Assembly: GCF_003594875.1 (NCBI RefSeq)
Contig: NZ_QZEY01000014.1
Location: 62,001-126,000, forward strand
Reading direction: 5' to 3'
DNA from: Bailinhaonella thermotolerans
GTDB taxonomy: Bacteria > Actinomycetota > Actinomycetes > Streptosporangiales > Streptosporangiaceae
DNA length: 64,000 nt
Program-made: the position numbers and the translations under genes
Shown here: positions 56,239 to 64,000 of the stretch, in pieces
Position numbering within the stretch: the stretch's first letter is position 1
Layout of the letters: every line of letters begins with the position of its first letter
The notes under the pieces: model-generated
What the model saw: the letters and a program-made list of their open reading frames with translations, nothing else
What the model was told of the DNA's origin: nothing
The model's database searches: none

Positions 56239-56352
56239 TCAGTCTTTGGGGTGGCGGTCTCGCCAGGCTATTAGGGCTACCACGGCTACCACCACGAAGG
56301 TGGGGATGAAGAAGGGGACTGCGGCTATCAGGGGGTGGGTGGCCAGGGTCAT
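56239..56352 (-). CDS. Single-pass small membrane protein (37 aa)
   Basis: MTLATHPLIAAVPFFIPTFV continues with a hydrophobic VVVAVVALIAW and ends RDRHPKD: one transmembrane helix with a charged, positive C-terminal end. The ATG at 56352 overlaps the stop of the upstream 639-aa membrane protein (ATGA), a strong sign of translational coupling and of a real gene despite its size. Probably a small subunit or stabiliser of that protein. Not similar to anything I recognise. Confidence 0.7.
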   Translation of the reverse strand: MTLATHPLIAAVPFFIPTFVVVAVVALIAWRDRHPKD

Positions 56353-58268
56353 CGGGGGCCCTTGGGGTGGGTTCGGGAGAGGCGGGACACGCCCCAGGCG
56401 AGGGTGAGGATCAGGGCCAGGGTGCAGGCCAGGACCACGGCGCTGGCGGCGGCCCAGGTCCAGGTGGGGACGTTCGGGTTGAGTTCGCGCTGGAGGATGC
56501 GTTGCTCCGGCTGTCCTTCGCGGGTCATCGCGGGGGCCGCCGGGACCTCGTCGGCGCCGATGGCCTCGTCGCGGGGGAGGTAGATCGGGATGCCGACCAT
56601 CTTACGGCCGTCGTGCAGGCGGATCAGGGTCTTCCAGGTGCCGGTGAGCGGCATGGGCTCGGTGGTGCGGTAGGTCCCCTCGCCGGTCCGCACCAGGTGG
56701 TCCACGTGGAGGCCGCCGCCCTGCCAGGCGGTGACCGTCAGCCAGGTCGGGCCGTCCACGGGCGGCGTCAGCCGTACGGTGGCCTGGGCGGTGCCCGGGG
56801 AGCCGGTGCGGCCGCCGGACGCGGTGGCGGCCAGCGCCAGCTCGGCCCGGACGCCGGTGGGGACCGTGGTGAGCAGGCCGTTGCCCACCAGCACGGCCAC
56901 GAGCGCCAGGGCCCCGGCGAACAGGCTCCGCGCGACGGCGGGGCGGGGGAGCCGGCCGGTCAGGCCGAGCACCAGCAGCGCGCCCAGCACGCCCCCGGCC
57001 AGCCCGCCCCCGGCGGCCATGAGCAGGCCCTCGGGGACCATGCCGGGAGTCCAGGGGAGCCGGAACGCGACCTGGGTCCAGGCGTACTCGGCCGCGAACC
57101 CGAGCGTGCCGACGAGCAGCCCTCCGGCGACGCCCAGCAGGAGGGGCCGCCGGGCGAGCGCGATCGCGGCCAGCTCCACGAGCACGGCCTCGGCGAGGTA
57201 CAGCGGGATCACCGGGAACAGCTCCCCGATCACCGGCCCGACCGCGACCGCCACGCCGCCGCGCACGAGGACGTAGAACCCGACCGCGAACAGCGCCCCG
57301 CCGCGGCCCGTCCACAGCCGGGCCGCCACCAGCGCGCATCCGGCGGCCAGCGCGATCAGCATCGGCTGGTGCGCCATCCGGAACTGCGGCACGCCGAAGT
57401 CCCACTCGGCCTGGAACACCGACAGCCCGATCAGCAGCCCGCCCATGATCATGCCGCGCCGGACGTACCGCAGGACGGGCCCGGCGCCCGTGCCGCCGGC
57501 GCCGTCGCGGACCAGCCGCCCCTCGCGTTCGAGCACGGCCATCGCCACCAGCGACAGGCCCGCGCCGCCGATCAGCATCAGGTGCGTCGGCCCCCACAGG
57601 GTCACGTCCTGGCCGAAGATCCGGTGCCACACGTCGTCCAGCGGGAACCCGAGCAGCGCGTAGAAACCCGCCCCGGCGAGCAGCACGCCCCCGGCCGGGG
57701 AGTACCAGTCCCGCGTGATCCGTACGGCGGCGCCGCCGGGCCGTTCGCCCTTCGGGAGCACCACGGCGAGCGCGCCCGCCGTGAAGATCCCGAAGAGCCC
57801 GATCAGGATGGGATAGTGCGCGATGTTGGCCAGCGGCCCCTCATCGCGTCCCTGCGAGATGTGCAGGGAGATGTCCCAGTACATCCCGAGCAGCGCGGTG
57901 ATCAGCGACACGATCGCCACCAGCGACGGCAGGGCCGCCCAGCCCGGCAGTCCGCGCCCCGGGCCCTTCGCCGCCCAGTCGGCCAGCCTGGTCAGCAGGG
58001 TGATCCGCCCGGTGCGGTGCCCCCAGCCGAACACGAGGAGCACCGCCGTCAGCGCGGCCGCCGCGCCGCTGGCGATGAGCACCTGGTCGAGGGCGGCTCC
58101 CCCGGCGGGCTTCACCGGCGCGGCGAGCCCGCCGAGCCCGCCGAACGAGTCGAGCGAGTCGAGCGAGTCGAGCCCATCGAACCCGCCGAGCCGATCGAGC
58201 CCGATGAGCGCGCCCGCCTGGTCGGCGGTGGGGAGGAAGTGGGCCAAGGGGGTCGGAAGGGGGGTCAC
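56349..58268 (-). CDS. Large polytopic membrane protein of unknown function
   Basis: 639 aa with about thirteen transmembrane segments, then a periplasmic beta-rich domain (about 470-600: AQATVRLTPPVDGPTWLTVTAW, LVRTGEGTYRTTEPMPLTGTWKTLIRL) of the kind seen in copper-handling CopC/CopD-like or FixH-like proteins, and a last helix. Conserved-looking His/Trp/Asp residues lie at membrane ends (MYWDISLHISQGRDEG, DDVWHRIFGQDVTLWGPTHLML), suggesting metal or haem binding. GTG 58268 is preferred to 58280 because GGAG lies six bases upstream. A run of short LDSLDS repeats near residue 35 is odd. It diverges from a cupredoxin-like lipoprotein, so a copper or redox role is inferred. Confidence 0.72.
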   Translation of the reverse strand: MTPLPTPLAHFLPTADQAGALIGLDRLGGFDGLDSLDSLDSFGGLGGLAAPVKPAGGAALDQVLIASGAAAALTAVLLVFGWGHRTGRITLLTRLADWAAKGPGRGLPGWAALPSLVAIVSLITALLGMYWDISLHISQGRDEGPLANIAHYPILIGLFGIFTAGALAVVLPKGERPGGAAVRITRDWYSPAGGVLLAGAGFYALLGFPLDDVWHRIFGQDVTLWGPTHLMLIGGAGLSLVAMAVLEREGRLVRDGAGGTGAGPVLRYVRRGMIMGGLLIGLSVFQAEWDFGVPQFRMAHQPMLIALAAGCALVAARLWTGRGGALFAVGFYVLVRGGVAVAVGPVIGELFPVIPLYLAEAVLVELAAIALARRPLLLGVAGGLLVGTLGFAAEYAWTQVAFRLPWTPGMVPEGLLMAAGGGLAGGVLGALLVLGLTGRLPRPAVARSLFAGALALVAVLVGNGLLTTVPTGVRAELALAATASGGRTGSPGTAQATVRLTPPVDGPTWLTVTAWQGGGLHVDHLVRTGEGTYRTTEPMPLTGTWKTLIRLHDGRKMVGIPIYLPRDEAIGADEVPAAPAMTREGQPEQRILQRELNPNVPTWTWAAASAVVLACTLALILTLAWGVSRLSRTHPKGPR

Positions 58269-58280
58269 GGCACGCTCCAC

Positions 58281-58330
58281 ATGTGCGACATCTAATGTGA
58301 CATCCTCGAATGTGACATTGCCCGATGTAA
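58281..58330. promoter_or_regulatory. Cluster of ATGT-n-ACAT palindromic boxes in a divergent promoter
   Basis: ATGTGCGACAT (58281-58291), ATGTGACAT (58295-58303), ATGTGACAT (58310-58318) and a half box ATGTAA (58325-58330) lie 13-15 bases apart between two divergent starts only 75 bases from each other. The regular array is a clear operator for a dimeric regulator controlling both sides; no regulator gene is adjacent. Confidence 0.65.
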
Positions 58331-58342
58331 AGGAGAGTATCC

Positions 58343-58702
58343 GTGGCCCTCCGCGTCCTCATCGCAGGGGTGCTGCTCGTGGTCCTCGGCGCGTGCGGCA
58401 CGGGGAGACCGGCCGCCGAGACCCCCGCGGCCCCGGGAGACGTCGAGCGCGTCGAGGTGTCGTACGCCGGGGGGCGCGTGACGCCGCCCTCCCGCCGGGT
58501 GAAGGTGGGCGCGGGCGCGACCGTGGAGATCCGGGTCACCAGCGACCGCGCGGACGAGTTCCACCTGCACGGGTACGACCGGTCGATGCGGCTGGAGGTG
58601 GGGGAGCCCGGCACGATCCGGCTGGTCGCGGACGTGCCCGGGGTGTTCGAGGCCGAGCTGCACGACGCGGGGGTCCAGCTCTTCCAGCTCCAGGTGGGCT
58701 GA
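58343..58702 (+). CDS. Cupredoxin-like lipoprotein
   Basis: 119 aa. GTG 58343 follows AAAGGAGAG by seven bases. The signal ALRVLIAGVLLVVLGAC has a lipobox L-G-A-C, so the Cys near residue 18 is lipidated. The mature part is a small beta sandwich: RVKVGAGATVEIRVTSDRADEFHLHGYDRSM and EVGEPGTIRLVADVPGVFEAELHDAGVQLFQLQV, the layout of EfeO/cupredoxin domains; the HLHGYD segment and the late HDAG could bind metal, but the usual Cys ligand is absent. It directly precedes the next gene (stop and start adjoining). Confidence 0.8.
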   Translation: MALRVLIAGVLLVVLGACGTGRPAAETPAAPGDVERVEVSYAGGRVTPPSRRVKVGAGATVEIRVTSDRADEFHLHGYDRSMRLEVGEPGTIRLVADVPGVFEAELHDAGVQLFQLQVG

Positions 58703-60088
58703 GTGGCCGCCGTGTCCTGCGTGGCCGCGTCGTCCGGGGCTTCCGCCGTGTCCTCCGGGCCCGCCGTGTCCTATGTACCCGTCGTGCCCGTCGTGCCCGT
58801 CGTGCCCGGGCAGGCCGCCGGAGACGCCGGAGGTGTCCTCGCGCACGGGCTCGGCGGGCGGAGCGACCTGCCGCTGGACGCGCTGCACGCGATCGCCGGC
58901 GGCGGGCTGGCCGTGCTCGCGTCGTTCCTCCTGCTCGGCGTGGTCTGGCGGCGGCCCCGGCTCGATCCCGGCCGCGGCCGTCCCCTGCCGGACGCCCTGG
59001 CGCGCGCGGCCGGGTCGCCCGCCGTACGGCGGGGCGCCCGGGCCGTCGTGCTCGCGGCGTGCGCGCTCGTGGTGGCCGTGGCGTTCGCGGGGCCCCGCCG
59101 TACCGAGCAGAACCTGGCGCCGTGGGCGCTGTACGTGACCTTCTGGGTGGGGCTGGCGCCCGCGAGCGTGCTGCTCGGGCCGGTGTGGCGGGCCGTCAAC
59201 CCGCTGCGGGTCCTGCACGCCGCGATCGCCCGGCGTGGGGCGGCCTGCCGGGAGTACCCGGCGCGGCTGGGGTACTGGCCGGCGGCGGCCTGGCTGACCG
59301 GGTTCGTGTGGCTGGAGCTGGTCGCGCCGGGGCGGGCCGACCCCCGGCTGGTCGGGGCCCTGATCCTGGGGTACGCGTCGGTCAACCTGGCGTTCGCGCG
59401 GGTGTACGGCCCGGCGTGGTTCGCGCGGGGGGACGGGTTCGAGGCGTACTCCACGCTGCTGGCGCGGATGTGCCCGATCGGGAGGCGGCCGGACGGGACG
59501 CTGATCCTGCGGAGCCCGCTGGCCGCCCTCGCCGACGGGCGCGCGGTCGCCGGGCAGACGGCCCTGGCCTGCGTGCTCATCGGCTCGACCGGGTTCGACG
59601 GGCTGACCCGCACCGCCTTCTGGCGGGAGACCGTGGACCCGCGCGACGTGGCGGCCGGCACCCTGGGGCTGCTCGGCTGCGTCGCGTTCGTGGCCGCGCT
59701 GTACCTGGCGGCGGCGCGGGGGCGGGCGGCCAGGTTCTCGGCGACCCTGCTGCCGATCGCGCTGGGGTACACCGTCGCCCACTACTTCTCGTTCTTCCTG
59801 CTGGAGGGCCAGATGACGGTGATCCTCGCGTCGGACCCCTTCGGCACCGGCCTCGACCTGCTGGGCCTGTCCGGGAACCGGGTGGACTACCGCCTGCTCT
59901 CCCCGGCCCTGGTCGCGGCGGTCCAGATCAACGCGATCGTCCTCGGCCACATCGCCGCCACCGCCGCCTCGCACGACCTCGCGCTGCGCACGTATCCGCC
60001 CGCGCGAGCCGTACGGGACCAGATCCCCGTCGCCGCCGCCATGGTCGCGCTGACCTGCGCCGGGCTCGCCGCGCTCCTCGGCGGCTGA
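58703..60088 (+). CDS. Polytopic membrane protein, fenitrothion-hydrolase-like
   Basis: 461 aa with about eleven hydrophobic segments after a Val/Pro-rich N-terminus (VVPVVPVVPG repeat). The LAHGLGGRSDLPLDALHAI segment, followed by a helix and WRRPRLDP, resembles actinobacterial membrane proteins annotated as fenitrothion hydrolase; that name rests on one Burkholderia enzyme and the true role is unknown. Conserved features include LLGPVWRAVNPLRVLHAAIARR and VAHYFSFFLLEGQ. The GTG is adjacent to the stop of the lipoprotein gene, so they form an operon facing the 639-aa membrane protein. A metal- or redox-linked envelope system is likely. Confidence 0.7.
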   Translation: MAAVSCVAASSGASAVSSGPAVSYVPVVPVVPVVPGQAAGDAGGVLAHGLGGRSDLPLDALHAIAGGGLAVLASFLLLGVVWRRPRLDPGRGRPLPDALARAAGSPAVRRGARAVVLAACALVVAVAFAGPRRTEQNLAPWALYVTFWVGLAPASVLLGPVWRAVNPLRVLHAAIARRGAACREYPARLGYWPAAAWLTGFVWLELVAPGRADPRLVGALILGYASVNLAFARVYGPAWFARGDGFEAYSTLLARMCPIGRRPDGTLILRSPLAALADGRAVAGQTALACVLIGSTGFDGLTRTAFWRETVDPRDVAAGTLGLLGCVAFVAALYLAAARGRAARFSATLLPIALGYTVAHYFSFFLLEGQMTVILASDPFGTGLDLLGLSGNRVDYRLLSPALVAAVQINAIVLGHIAATAASHDLALRTYPPARAVRDQIPVAAAMVALTCAGLAALLGG

Positions 60089-60121
60089 GATCGGCTACCG
60101 GCGCGGCGGGGACCGCCGGGT

Positions 60122-60127
60122 TATCGT
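60122..60127 (+). promoter_or_regulatory. Leaderless -10 box of the aminotransferase gene
   Basis: TATCGT matches TAnnnT and is six bases before the ATG at 60134. No clear -35; the element sits 33 bases past the preceding stop. Confidence 0.45.
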
Positions 60128-60133
60128 CGGGAC

Positions 60134-61285
60134 ATGGGGCGAACCTGGACGAAGCTGCCCGATCTGCGGCACGCGTTCGAGGTGGACGACGAGGTCGCCT
60201 ACTTCAACACGGCCGCGATGTCACCGATGCTGCACGAGGTGCGGGAGGCGGGGGAGCGGGCGCTCGCGCGGCGGTCGCGGCCGTGGACGATCTCGGACGC
60301 GGACTGGTTCGGGGACGGCGAGGCGCTGCGCGCGGAGGTCGGGCGGCTGCTCGGGAGCGACGCGGAGCACGTCGCGCTGGTCCCGGCGACCAGTTACGGG
60401 CTCGCCTCGCTCGCGCGGAACCTGACGGCGCGGCCGGGGGACCGGGTGGTCGTGCCCGCGCGGGAGTACCCCTCCAACCACCACACCTGGCGGCGGTTCG
60501 CCCGCCGCACCGGGGCGGAGCTGGTGGTCGCCGAGCCGGAGCCGGGGGAGGGGTGGACGTCCGCGATCGTGCGCGCGATCGGGGACCGGGCCGCCGTGGT
60601 GTCGGTGCCCAACGTGCACTGGACGAACGCGGAGCTGATCGACCTGGCCGGGGTGGAGAAGGCCGCCCGCGCCGCCGGGGCCGCGTTCGTGATCGACGCC
60701 AGCCAGTCCCTCGGCGCGATGCCGCTCGACGTGTCCGCGCTGCGGCCCGACGCGGTCGTCGCGGTGGGGTACAAGTGGCTGCTCGGCCCCTTCAGCCTCG
60801 CCTTCCTCTACCTCGACGCCCGGCACCACCACGGGGAGCCGCTGGAGGAGAACTGGATCTCCCGCGCGGGCTCGGACGACTTCGCCACCCTGATGGAGTA
60901 CCGCGACGAGTACCTCCCCGGCGCCCGCCGCTTCGACATGGGCCAGCGCAGCAGCCTCCACCTGGTCCCGATGGCGCTGGCCGCGGTCCGCCGCCTGCGC
61001 GAGTGGACCGTCCCGCGCGTCGCCGCGACCCTGGCCGGCCGGACCGCCGAGATCGCCTCCCGCCTCGCCGCCCTGGGCCTGCCCACCCTCCCCGCCGCCG
61101 CCCGTGGCCCCCACTTCCTCGGCGTGGACCTCCCCCCGGGCTCCGCCCCCCGCGTCGCCACCGCCCTGGCGTCCGCCGGCGTGATCACCGCCGCCCGCGG
61201 CTCCGTCCTCCGCGTCTCCCCCCACCTCCACACCTCCACCTCCGACGTGGACCGCCTCATCACCACCCTCTCCACCACCCTCTGA
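60134..61285 (+). CDS. Class V aminotransferase family PLP enzyme
   Basis: 383-aa PLP-dependent enzyme of the class V (cysteine desulfurase/isopenicillin epimerase) fold. Motifs: FNTAAMSP near 24, PATSYGLASLARNL (phosphate-binding region) near 84, EYPSNHHTW near 111, VSVPNVHWTNAELIDL, VIDASQSLGAMP with cofactor Asp188, and VGYKWLLGP with Schiff-base Lys214. The rest (NWISRAGSDDFATL, ARRFDMGQRSSLHL) resembles the group containing kynureninase-like and epimerase-like enzymes. Substrate unknown. From about 61000 the DNA is rich in CCCC-type codons without loss of frame. Confidence 0.88.
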   Translation: MGRTWTKLPDLRHAFEVDDEVAYFNTAAMSPMLHEVREAGERALARRSRPWTISDADWFGDGEALRAEVGRLLGSDAEHVALVPATSYGLASLARNLTARPGDRVVVPAREYPSNHHTWRRFARRTGAELVVAEPEPGEGWTSAIVRAIGDRAAVVSVPNVHWTNAELIDLAGVEKAARAAGAAFVIDASQSLGAMPLDVSALRPDAVVAVGYKWLLGPFSLAFLYLDARHHHGEPLEENWISRAGSDDFATLMEYRDEYLPGARRFDMGQRSSLHLVPMALAAVRRLREWTVPRVAATLAGRTAEIASRLAALGLPTLPAAARGPHFLGVDLPPGSAPRVATALASAGVITAARGSVLRVSPHLHTSTSDVDRLITTLSTTL

Positions 61286-61377
61286 CCCCTCCCGGGACCC
61301 GGACGCGCCGCGCGCGCCCCGCTCCCGCCGTACGCCGGGGGCAGGACGTCTCTCCTCGGCGTGGCCGGGGCCGGGGT

Positions 61378-62430
61378 TCAGCGAGTGAGGTCGATGACGA
61401 CCTTGACGTCGTCGGGGGCGGGGGTGAAGGCCTCCTCGGCGTTGGTGAGGGGGACGGTGCGGGTGATGAGGCGTTCGAGCCAGCGCTGGTCGGCTTGGGC
61501 GAGGGCCTGGGCGGCCATGCGGTAGTGGCCGAGGTTGGCGTTCACGGTGCCGAAGACGACGTCGTTCTCCAGGACGATGTCGCGGTTGATCAGGCCGGCG
61601 TCCACGGTGAGCCGGCGGCCCGCCGCGGAGACGCCGGTCAGGCAGACGATGGCGGCGACGCCGCTGTTCTCCATGGCGTCGAAGACGAGCTGCCCCACGC
61701 CCGTGCACTCCACGATGACGTCGGGCTTGCAGTCGCCGACCGCGTCCGCGATGGAGCCGGTGTGGTAGGTGGCGCCGAGATCCCGCACCAGCTCGGGCTT
61801 GACGCCCTCGGTCACCTGGTCGAGGACGTGGACCGTGAGGTCGCGCTGGCGGGCCAGGAGCGCGGCGAGCAGGCCGATGGGGCCCGCGCCGGTCACGAGG
61901 CAGGTCTTCGGCTCCCACCAGGCGCGCCGCCCGATGCGCTCGATCTGGTCCCAGGCCTTGGAGACGACCGTGGTGGGCTCCATGAGCACGCCGACGTGGG
62001 CGAGCCCGGGATCGAGCTTGACGGCGTAGTCCGCCTCGACCACCCATTTCTCGCTGCCGTACCCGTCCACCTGCTTGATGCCGCGCTCGGTGTACTCGCC
62101 GTTGCGGCACATGTCGAACTCGCCGTGCGCGCAGGCGGGGCAGGGCACCGGGTCGGGGCGCCGGACCACGCCGACGACGAGGTCGCCCTCGGCGAATCCG
62201 CTGCCGGGCGGGGCCTGGAGCACCCGGCCCAGCGACTCGTGGCCGAGGATCAGCCGGTCCCTGCCCTCGGGCGCCCAGCCGTACTCCCCGGAGTTGATCT
62301 CCCGGTCGGTGCCGCACACGCCCAGCGCGATCCCCCGCACCAGCAGTTCGCCGGACGCCGGGGACGGGTCCTCCACCTCGGAGACGGCCAGCGAGTTCGC
62401 CGTGCCGGGCTTGACGGTGATAGCTCGCAT
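61378..62430 (-). CDS. Zinc-dependent glucose/sorbitol-type dehydrogenase
   Basis: 350-aa medium-chain dehydrogenase resembling archaeal/actinobacterial glucose 1-dehydrogenase: LGVCGTDREINSGEYG (catalytic zinc Cys), LILGHESLGRVLQ, PVPCPACAHGEFDMCRNGEY (structural zinc), VLMEPTTVVSKAW and the Rossmann CLVTGAGPIGLLAALLAR near 185. The ATG at 62430 follows AAGGAG by six bases and overlaps the stop of the upstream F420 oxidoreductase. Coupling with an F420-type enzyme suggests a shared sugar or cofactor pathway. Confidence 0.9.
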   Translation of the reverse strand: MRAITVKPGTANSLAVSEVEDPSPASGELLVRGIALGVCGTDREINSGEYGWAPEGRDRLILGHESLGRVLQAPPGSGFAEGDLVVGVVRRPDPVPCPACAHGEFDMCRNGEYTERGIKQVDGYGSEKWVVEADYAVKLDPGLAHVGVLMEPTTVVSKAWDQIERIGRRAWWEPKTCLVTGAGPIGLLAALLARQRDLTVHVLDQVTEGVKPELVRDLGATYHTGSIADAVGDCKPDVIVECTGVGQLVFDAMENSGVAAIVCLTGVSAAGRRLTVDAGLINRDIVLENDVVFGTVNANLGHYRMAAQALAQADQRWLERLITRTVPLTNAEEAFTPAPDDVKVVIDLTR

Positions 62431-63395
62431 CACAGGCTCCTTAGCGCGGGCAGCAGCTCGCGCCGCGCCCAGTCGAGGAAGTCGGCCTGCCGGTCCGCCC
62501 CGATCTGGCAGAGCGCGATGTGGGTGAACCCGGCCTCGACGTACTTGCGGACGGCGTCGAGGTAGACCTCCAGCTCGGGCCCGCACGGCACCGACTTGGC
62601 CACGTCGCCGGGCCGTACGAAGCTCGAATGGGCGGCGAAGTTGACCGGCGCGGGCAGCTCGGACATGACCTTCCAGCCTGCGACCCCGAACCGCCACAGC
62701 CGCCCGGCGTGCTCCTCGGCCCGCCGGGCGTCCGTGTCGTAGTAGACCGGGATCTGGCCGTACTTGGGCTTGGGCGTCCCGCCGTCGTACTCGAAGGCGC
62801 GCACGATCTCGGCCTTGGGCTCGGTCGCGATCAGCGCGTCGCCCAGGTCGGCCGCGATCGCCCCCGACTCGGCGCCGGAGGCGGCCACGGCGATCGGGAC
62901 GGGCGTGTCCGGCCGGTCGTAGATCCGGGCGGAGTCCACGTCGAAGAACTCGCCCTCGTAGTCCACGTAGTCACCGGAGAACAGCGCCCGGATGATCTCG
63001 ATGGCCTCGCGGAGCATCTTGTGGCGGACCCGGGCCGTCGGCCAGCCCCGCCCGATGATGTGCTCGTTGAGGTTCTCGCCCGAGCCCAGGCCCAGCGTGA
63101 AACGGCCGTCGGAGAGCACGCCCACCGTCGCGGCCTTCTGCGCCACCACCGCCGGGTGGTACCGGAAGGTCGGGCAGGTCACAAAGGTCATCAGCGGCAG
63201 CCGCTCCGTCGCGTGCGCCGCCGCCCCGAGCACCGACCACGCGTACGCCGCGTGCCCCTGCTCCTCCAGCCACGGGAAGTAGTGGTCGGAGATGACGGAG
63301 AAGTCGAAGCCGGCCGCCTCGGCTCCGACCAGGTCGGACACGAGCTGCTTGGGCGGCGTCTGCTCGCACAGGGCGGTGAAGCCGAACTGGGTCAT
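62430..63395 (-). CDS. LLM-class F420-dependent oxidoreductase
   Basis: 321-aa luciferase-like TIM-barrel protein of the F420-binding G6PD-like group (TIGR03557-like). I see FGFTALCEQTPP, FDFSVISDHYFPWLEEQGHAAYAWSVL, MTFVTCPTFRYHPAVVAQKAATV and LGLGSGENLNEHIIG, all typical, followed by MLREAIEIIRALFSGDYVDYEG. F420 use is a family inference. Its stop overlaps the start of the glucose-type dehydrogenase (ATGA). No clear Shine-Dalgarno upstream of ATG 63395. Confidence 0.92.
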   Translation of the reverse strand: MTQFGFTALCEQTPPKQLVSDLVGAEAAGFDFSVISDHYFPWLEEQGHAAYAWSVLGAAAHATERLPLMTFVTCPTFRYHPAVVAQKAATVGVLSDGRFTLGLGSGENLNEHIIGRGWPTARVRHKMLREAIEIIRALFSGDYVDYEGEFFDVDSARIYDRPDTPVPIAVAASGAESGAIAADLGDALIATEPKAEIVRAFEYDGGTPKPKYGQIPVYYDTDARRAEEHAGRLWRFGVAGWKVMSELPAPVNFAAHSSFVRPGDVAKSVPCGPELEVYLDAVRKYVEAGFTHIALCQIGADRQADFLDWARRELLPALRSL

Positions 63396-63443
63396 GGCTG
63401 CCCGCGTACCCTCCGAAGATCCGCTTAACCGCAGGTCAGGCCA

Positions 63444-64000
63444 TCAGGCGTGCTGCGGGTCGCGGAGCCGTTCGACCGGGTGGGGGCCGTCGGTCTCCAG
63501 GCGGTACTCGTGGCCGTTCTTCTCGCGGTTCATGTCGATGATCCGCTCGGTGGCCGGCTTGACGTTGTCGTTGATGCCCTCCTGGTACCGCTGGAAGCGC
63601 TCGTGCGCCTCCCTGACGTACCCGGCGCCCAGGGTGGTCAGGTCGATCTGGGTGGCGAGCAGCTCGCGGATGTAGCCCTTGTTCGGCTCGAACGTGACCG
63701 GCTTGGGCATCGCGGGCGCCAGGATCTCGGCCGGGTCGCGCCCGTCGTGCCGCTTGAACAGCTCGATCGCGGCGTGCAGGTGCTCCAGCTCCATGTTCAG
63801 GTGGAGCTCCCAGATCTGCTTGATCCGCGGGTCGCTCTCGGTCTCCATGAACGAGTAGTACAGGTAGCACTCGTTGTACTCGTGGTTGACGAGCTGCTCC
63901 CACCACGTCTCGCCGGGGTCCACCAGCGACTCGTAGTGGGTGACGTGCTCCTCCTCGATGAGCGCGATCTCCTGGTAGAGCTGCCGCGCGATCGGCTCCA
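63444..64000 (-). CDS. Ferritin-like diiron protein (5' end outside the window)
   Basis: Reading on the minus strand, the frame runs in from the right edge (PIARQLYQEIALIEEEHVTHYESL, then VDPGETWWEQL) and ends at 63444, so the N-terminus lies beyond the window. The EEEHVTHYE and ELEHLHAAIELF segments give the ExxH pairs of a ferritin-like four-helix diiron bundle; YNECYLYYSFMETE may supply further ligands. About 185 residues are visible. The apparent start within the window (GTG 63923) would cut off the first ligand helix, so it is not real. Likely manganese/iron-binding, possibly catalase-like or storage; which is not clear. Confidence 0.82.
   Translation of the reverse strand, partial: EPIARQLYQEIALIEEEHVTHYESLVDPGETWWEQLVNHEYNECYLYYSFMETESDPRIKQIWELHLNMELEHLHAAIELFKRHDGRDPAEILAPAMPKPVTFEPNKGYIRELLATQIDLTTLGAGYVREAHERFQRYQEGINDNVKPATERIIDMNREKNGHEYRLETDGPHPVERLRDPQHA

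Noticed and set aside
57823-62565. Plus-strand open frame of about 1580 codons over the membrane-protein locus
   Set aside because: It overlaps at least five well-supported genes in other frames and is made of Arg/Gly/Pro runs typical of GC-rich shadow frames.

Overview
The window is chromosomal DNA of a very GC-rich actinobacterium. Support for this: nearly every gene shows strong third-position GC bias with GTG/TTG starts; there is an AfsR/SARP regulator, an F420-type LLM oxidoreductase, a WS/DGAT acyltransferase and a STAS anti-sigma antagonist. The housekeeping order polA-rpsA-coaE-uvrB and pyrG-nudix-xerD-parA-scpA-scpB-rluB-cmk-der is the conserved actinobacterial backbone, also seen in Mycobacterium. 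Overall it looks most like a Streptosporangiales member (Actinomadura-like); that placement is inference. No rRNA, tRNA, CRISPR array, integrase-type island or insertion sequence was recognised.

Layout. 0-1.6 kb: the two ATPases of a branched-chain amino-acid (Liv) importer. 1.6-3.8 kb: a small accessory module made of a SARP regulator, a 67-aa eight-cysteine peptide and a divergent MauE-type redox membrane protein. 3.8-19 kb: lipoprotein, thioesterase, polA, a chimeric membrane-anchored M4 metallopeptidase, polysaccharide deacetylase, rpsA, GNAT, coaE, a low-complexity surface protein and uvrB. 19-22.7 kb (minus strand): secreted protein, DUF4126, nitronate monooxygenase and hexapeptide acyltransferase. 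22.8-39 kb: the pyrG-to-der backbone, interrupted by an XRE-cupin regulator with an MFS exporter between parA and scpA, and by aroH, tyrA and an ABC pair before cmk. 39-53 kb: amidohydrolase, two LysE exporters, PlsC, a two-gene unit sharing a glycine-rich amyloid-like motif, an AAA ATPase with ArfB, a small secreted protein, Zn-alcohol dehydrogenase, Pit phosphate transporter and WS/DGAT. 53-64 kb: STAS protein, ABC exporter, a repeat-filled 0.8-kb spacer, a divergent membrane/cupredoxin locus, aminotransferase, sugar-type dehydrogenase with F420 oxidoreductase, and a ferritin-like protein cut by the window end.

Points that stand out. (1) The SARP / Cys-rich peptide / MauE module looks like a disulfide-rich peptide with its own oxidative-folding helper. 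(2) The membrane protein at 42904-44637 ends in, and its partner at 44651-44995 begins with, the same GG-x-F-x-G-x-TA-x-G motif, an arrangement resembling bacterial amyloid signalling pairs. (3) The M4 metallopeptidase carries an internal protealysin-type propeptide motif behind a membrane anchor. (4) The MFS exporter frame has no stop before scpA and runs into it. (5) The palindrome GCCGTACGGC is strikingly over-represented, forming tandem arrays of 21-30 bp period in several spacers. (6) At least seven genes appear to have leaderless mRNAs (TAnnnT six to eight bases before the start codon), which helped choose starts.
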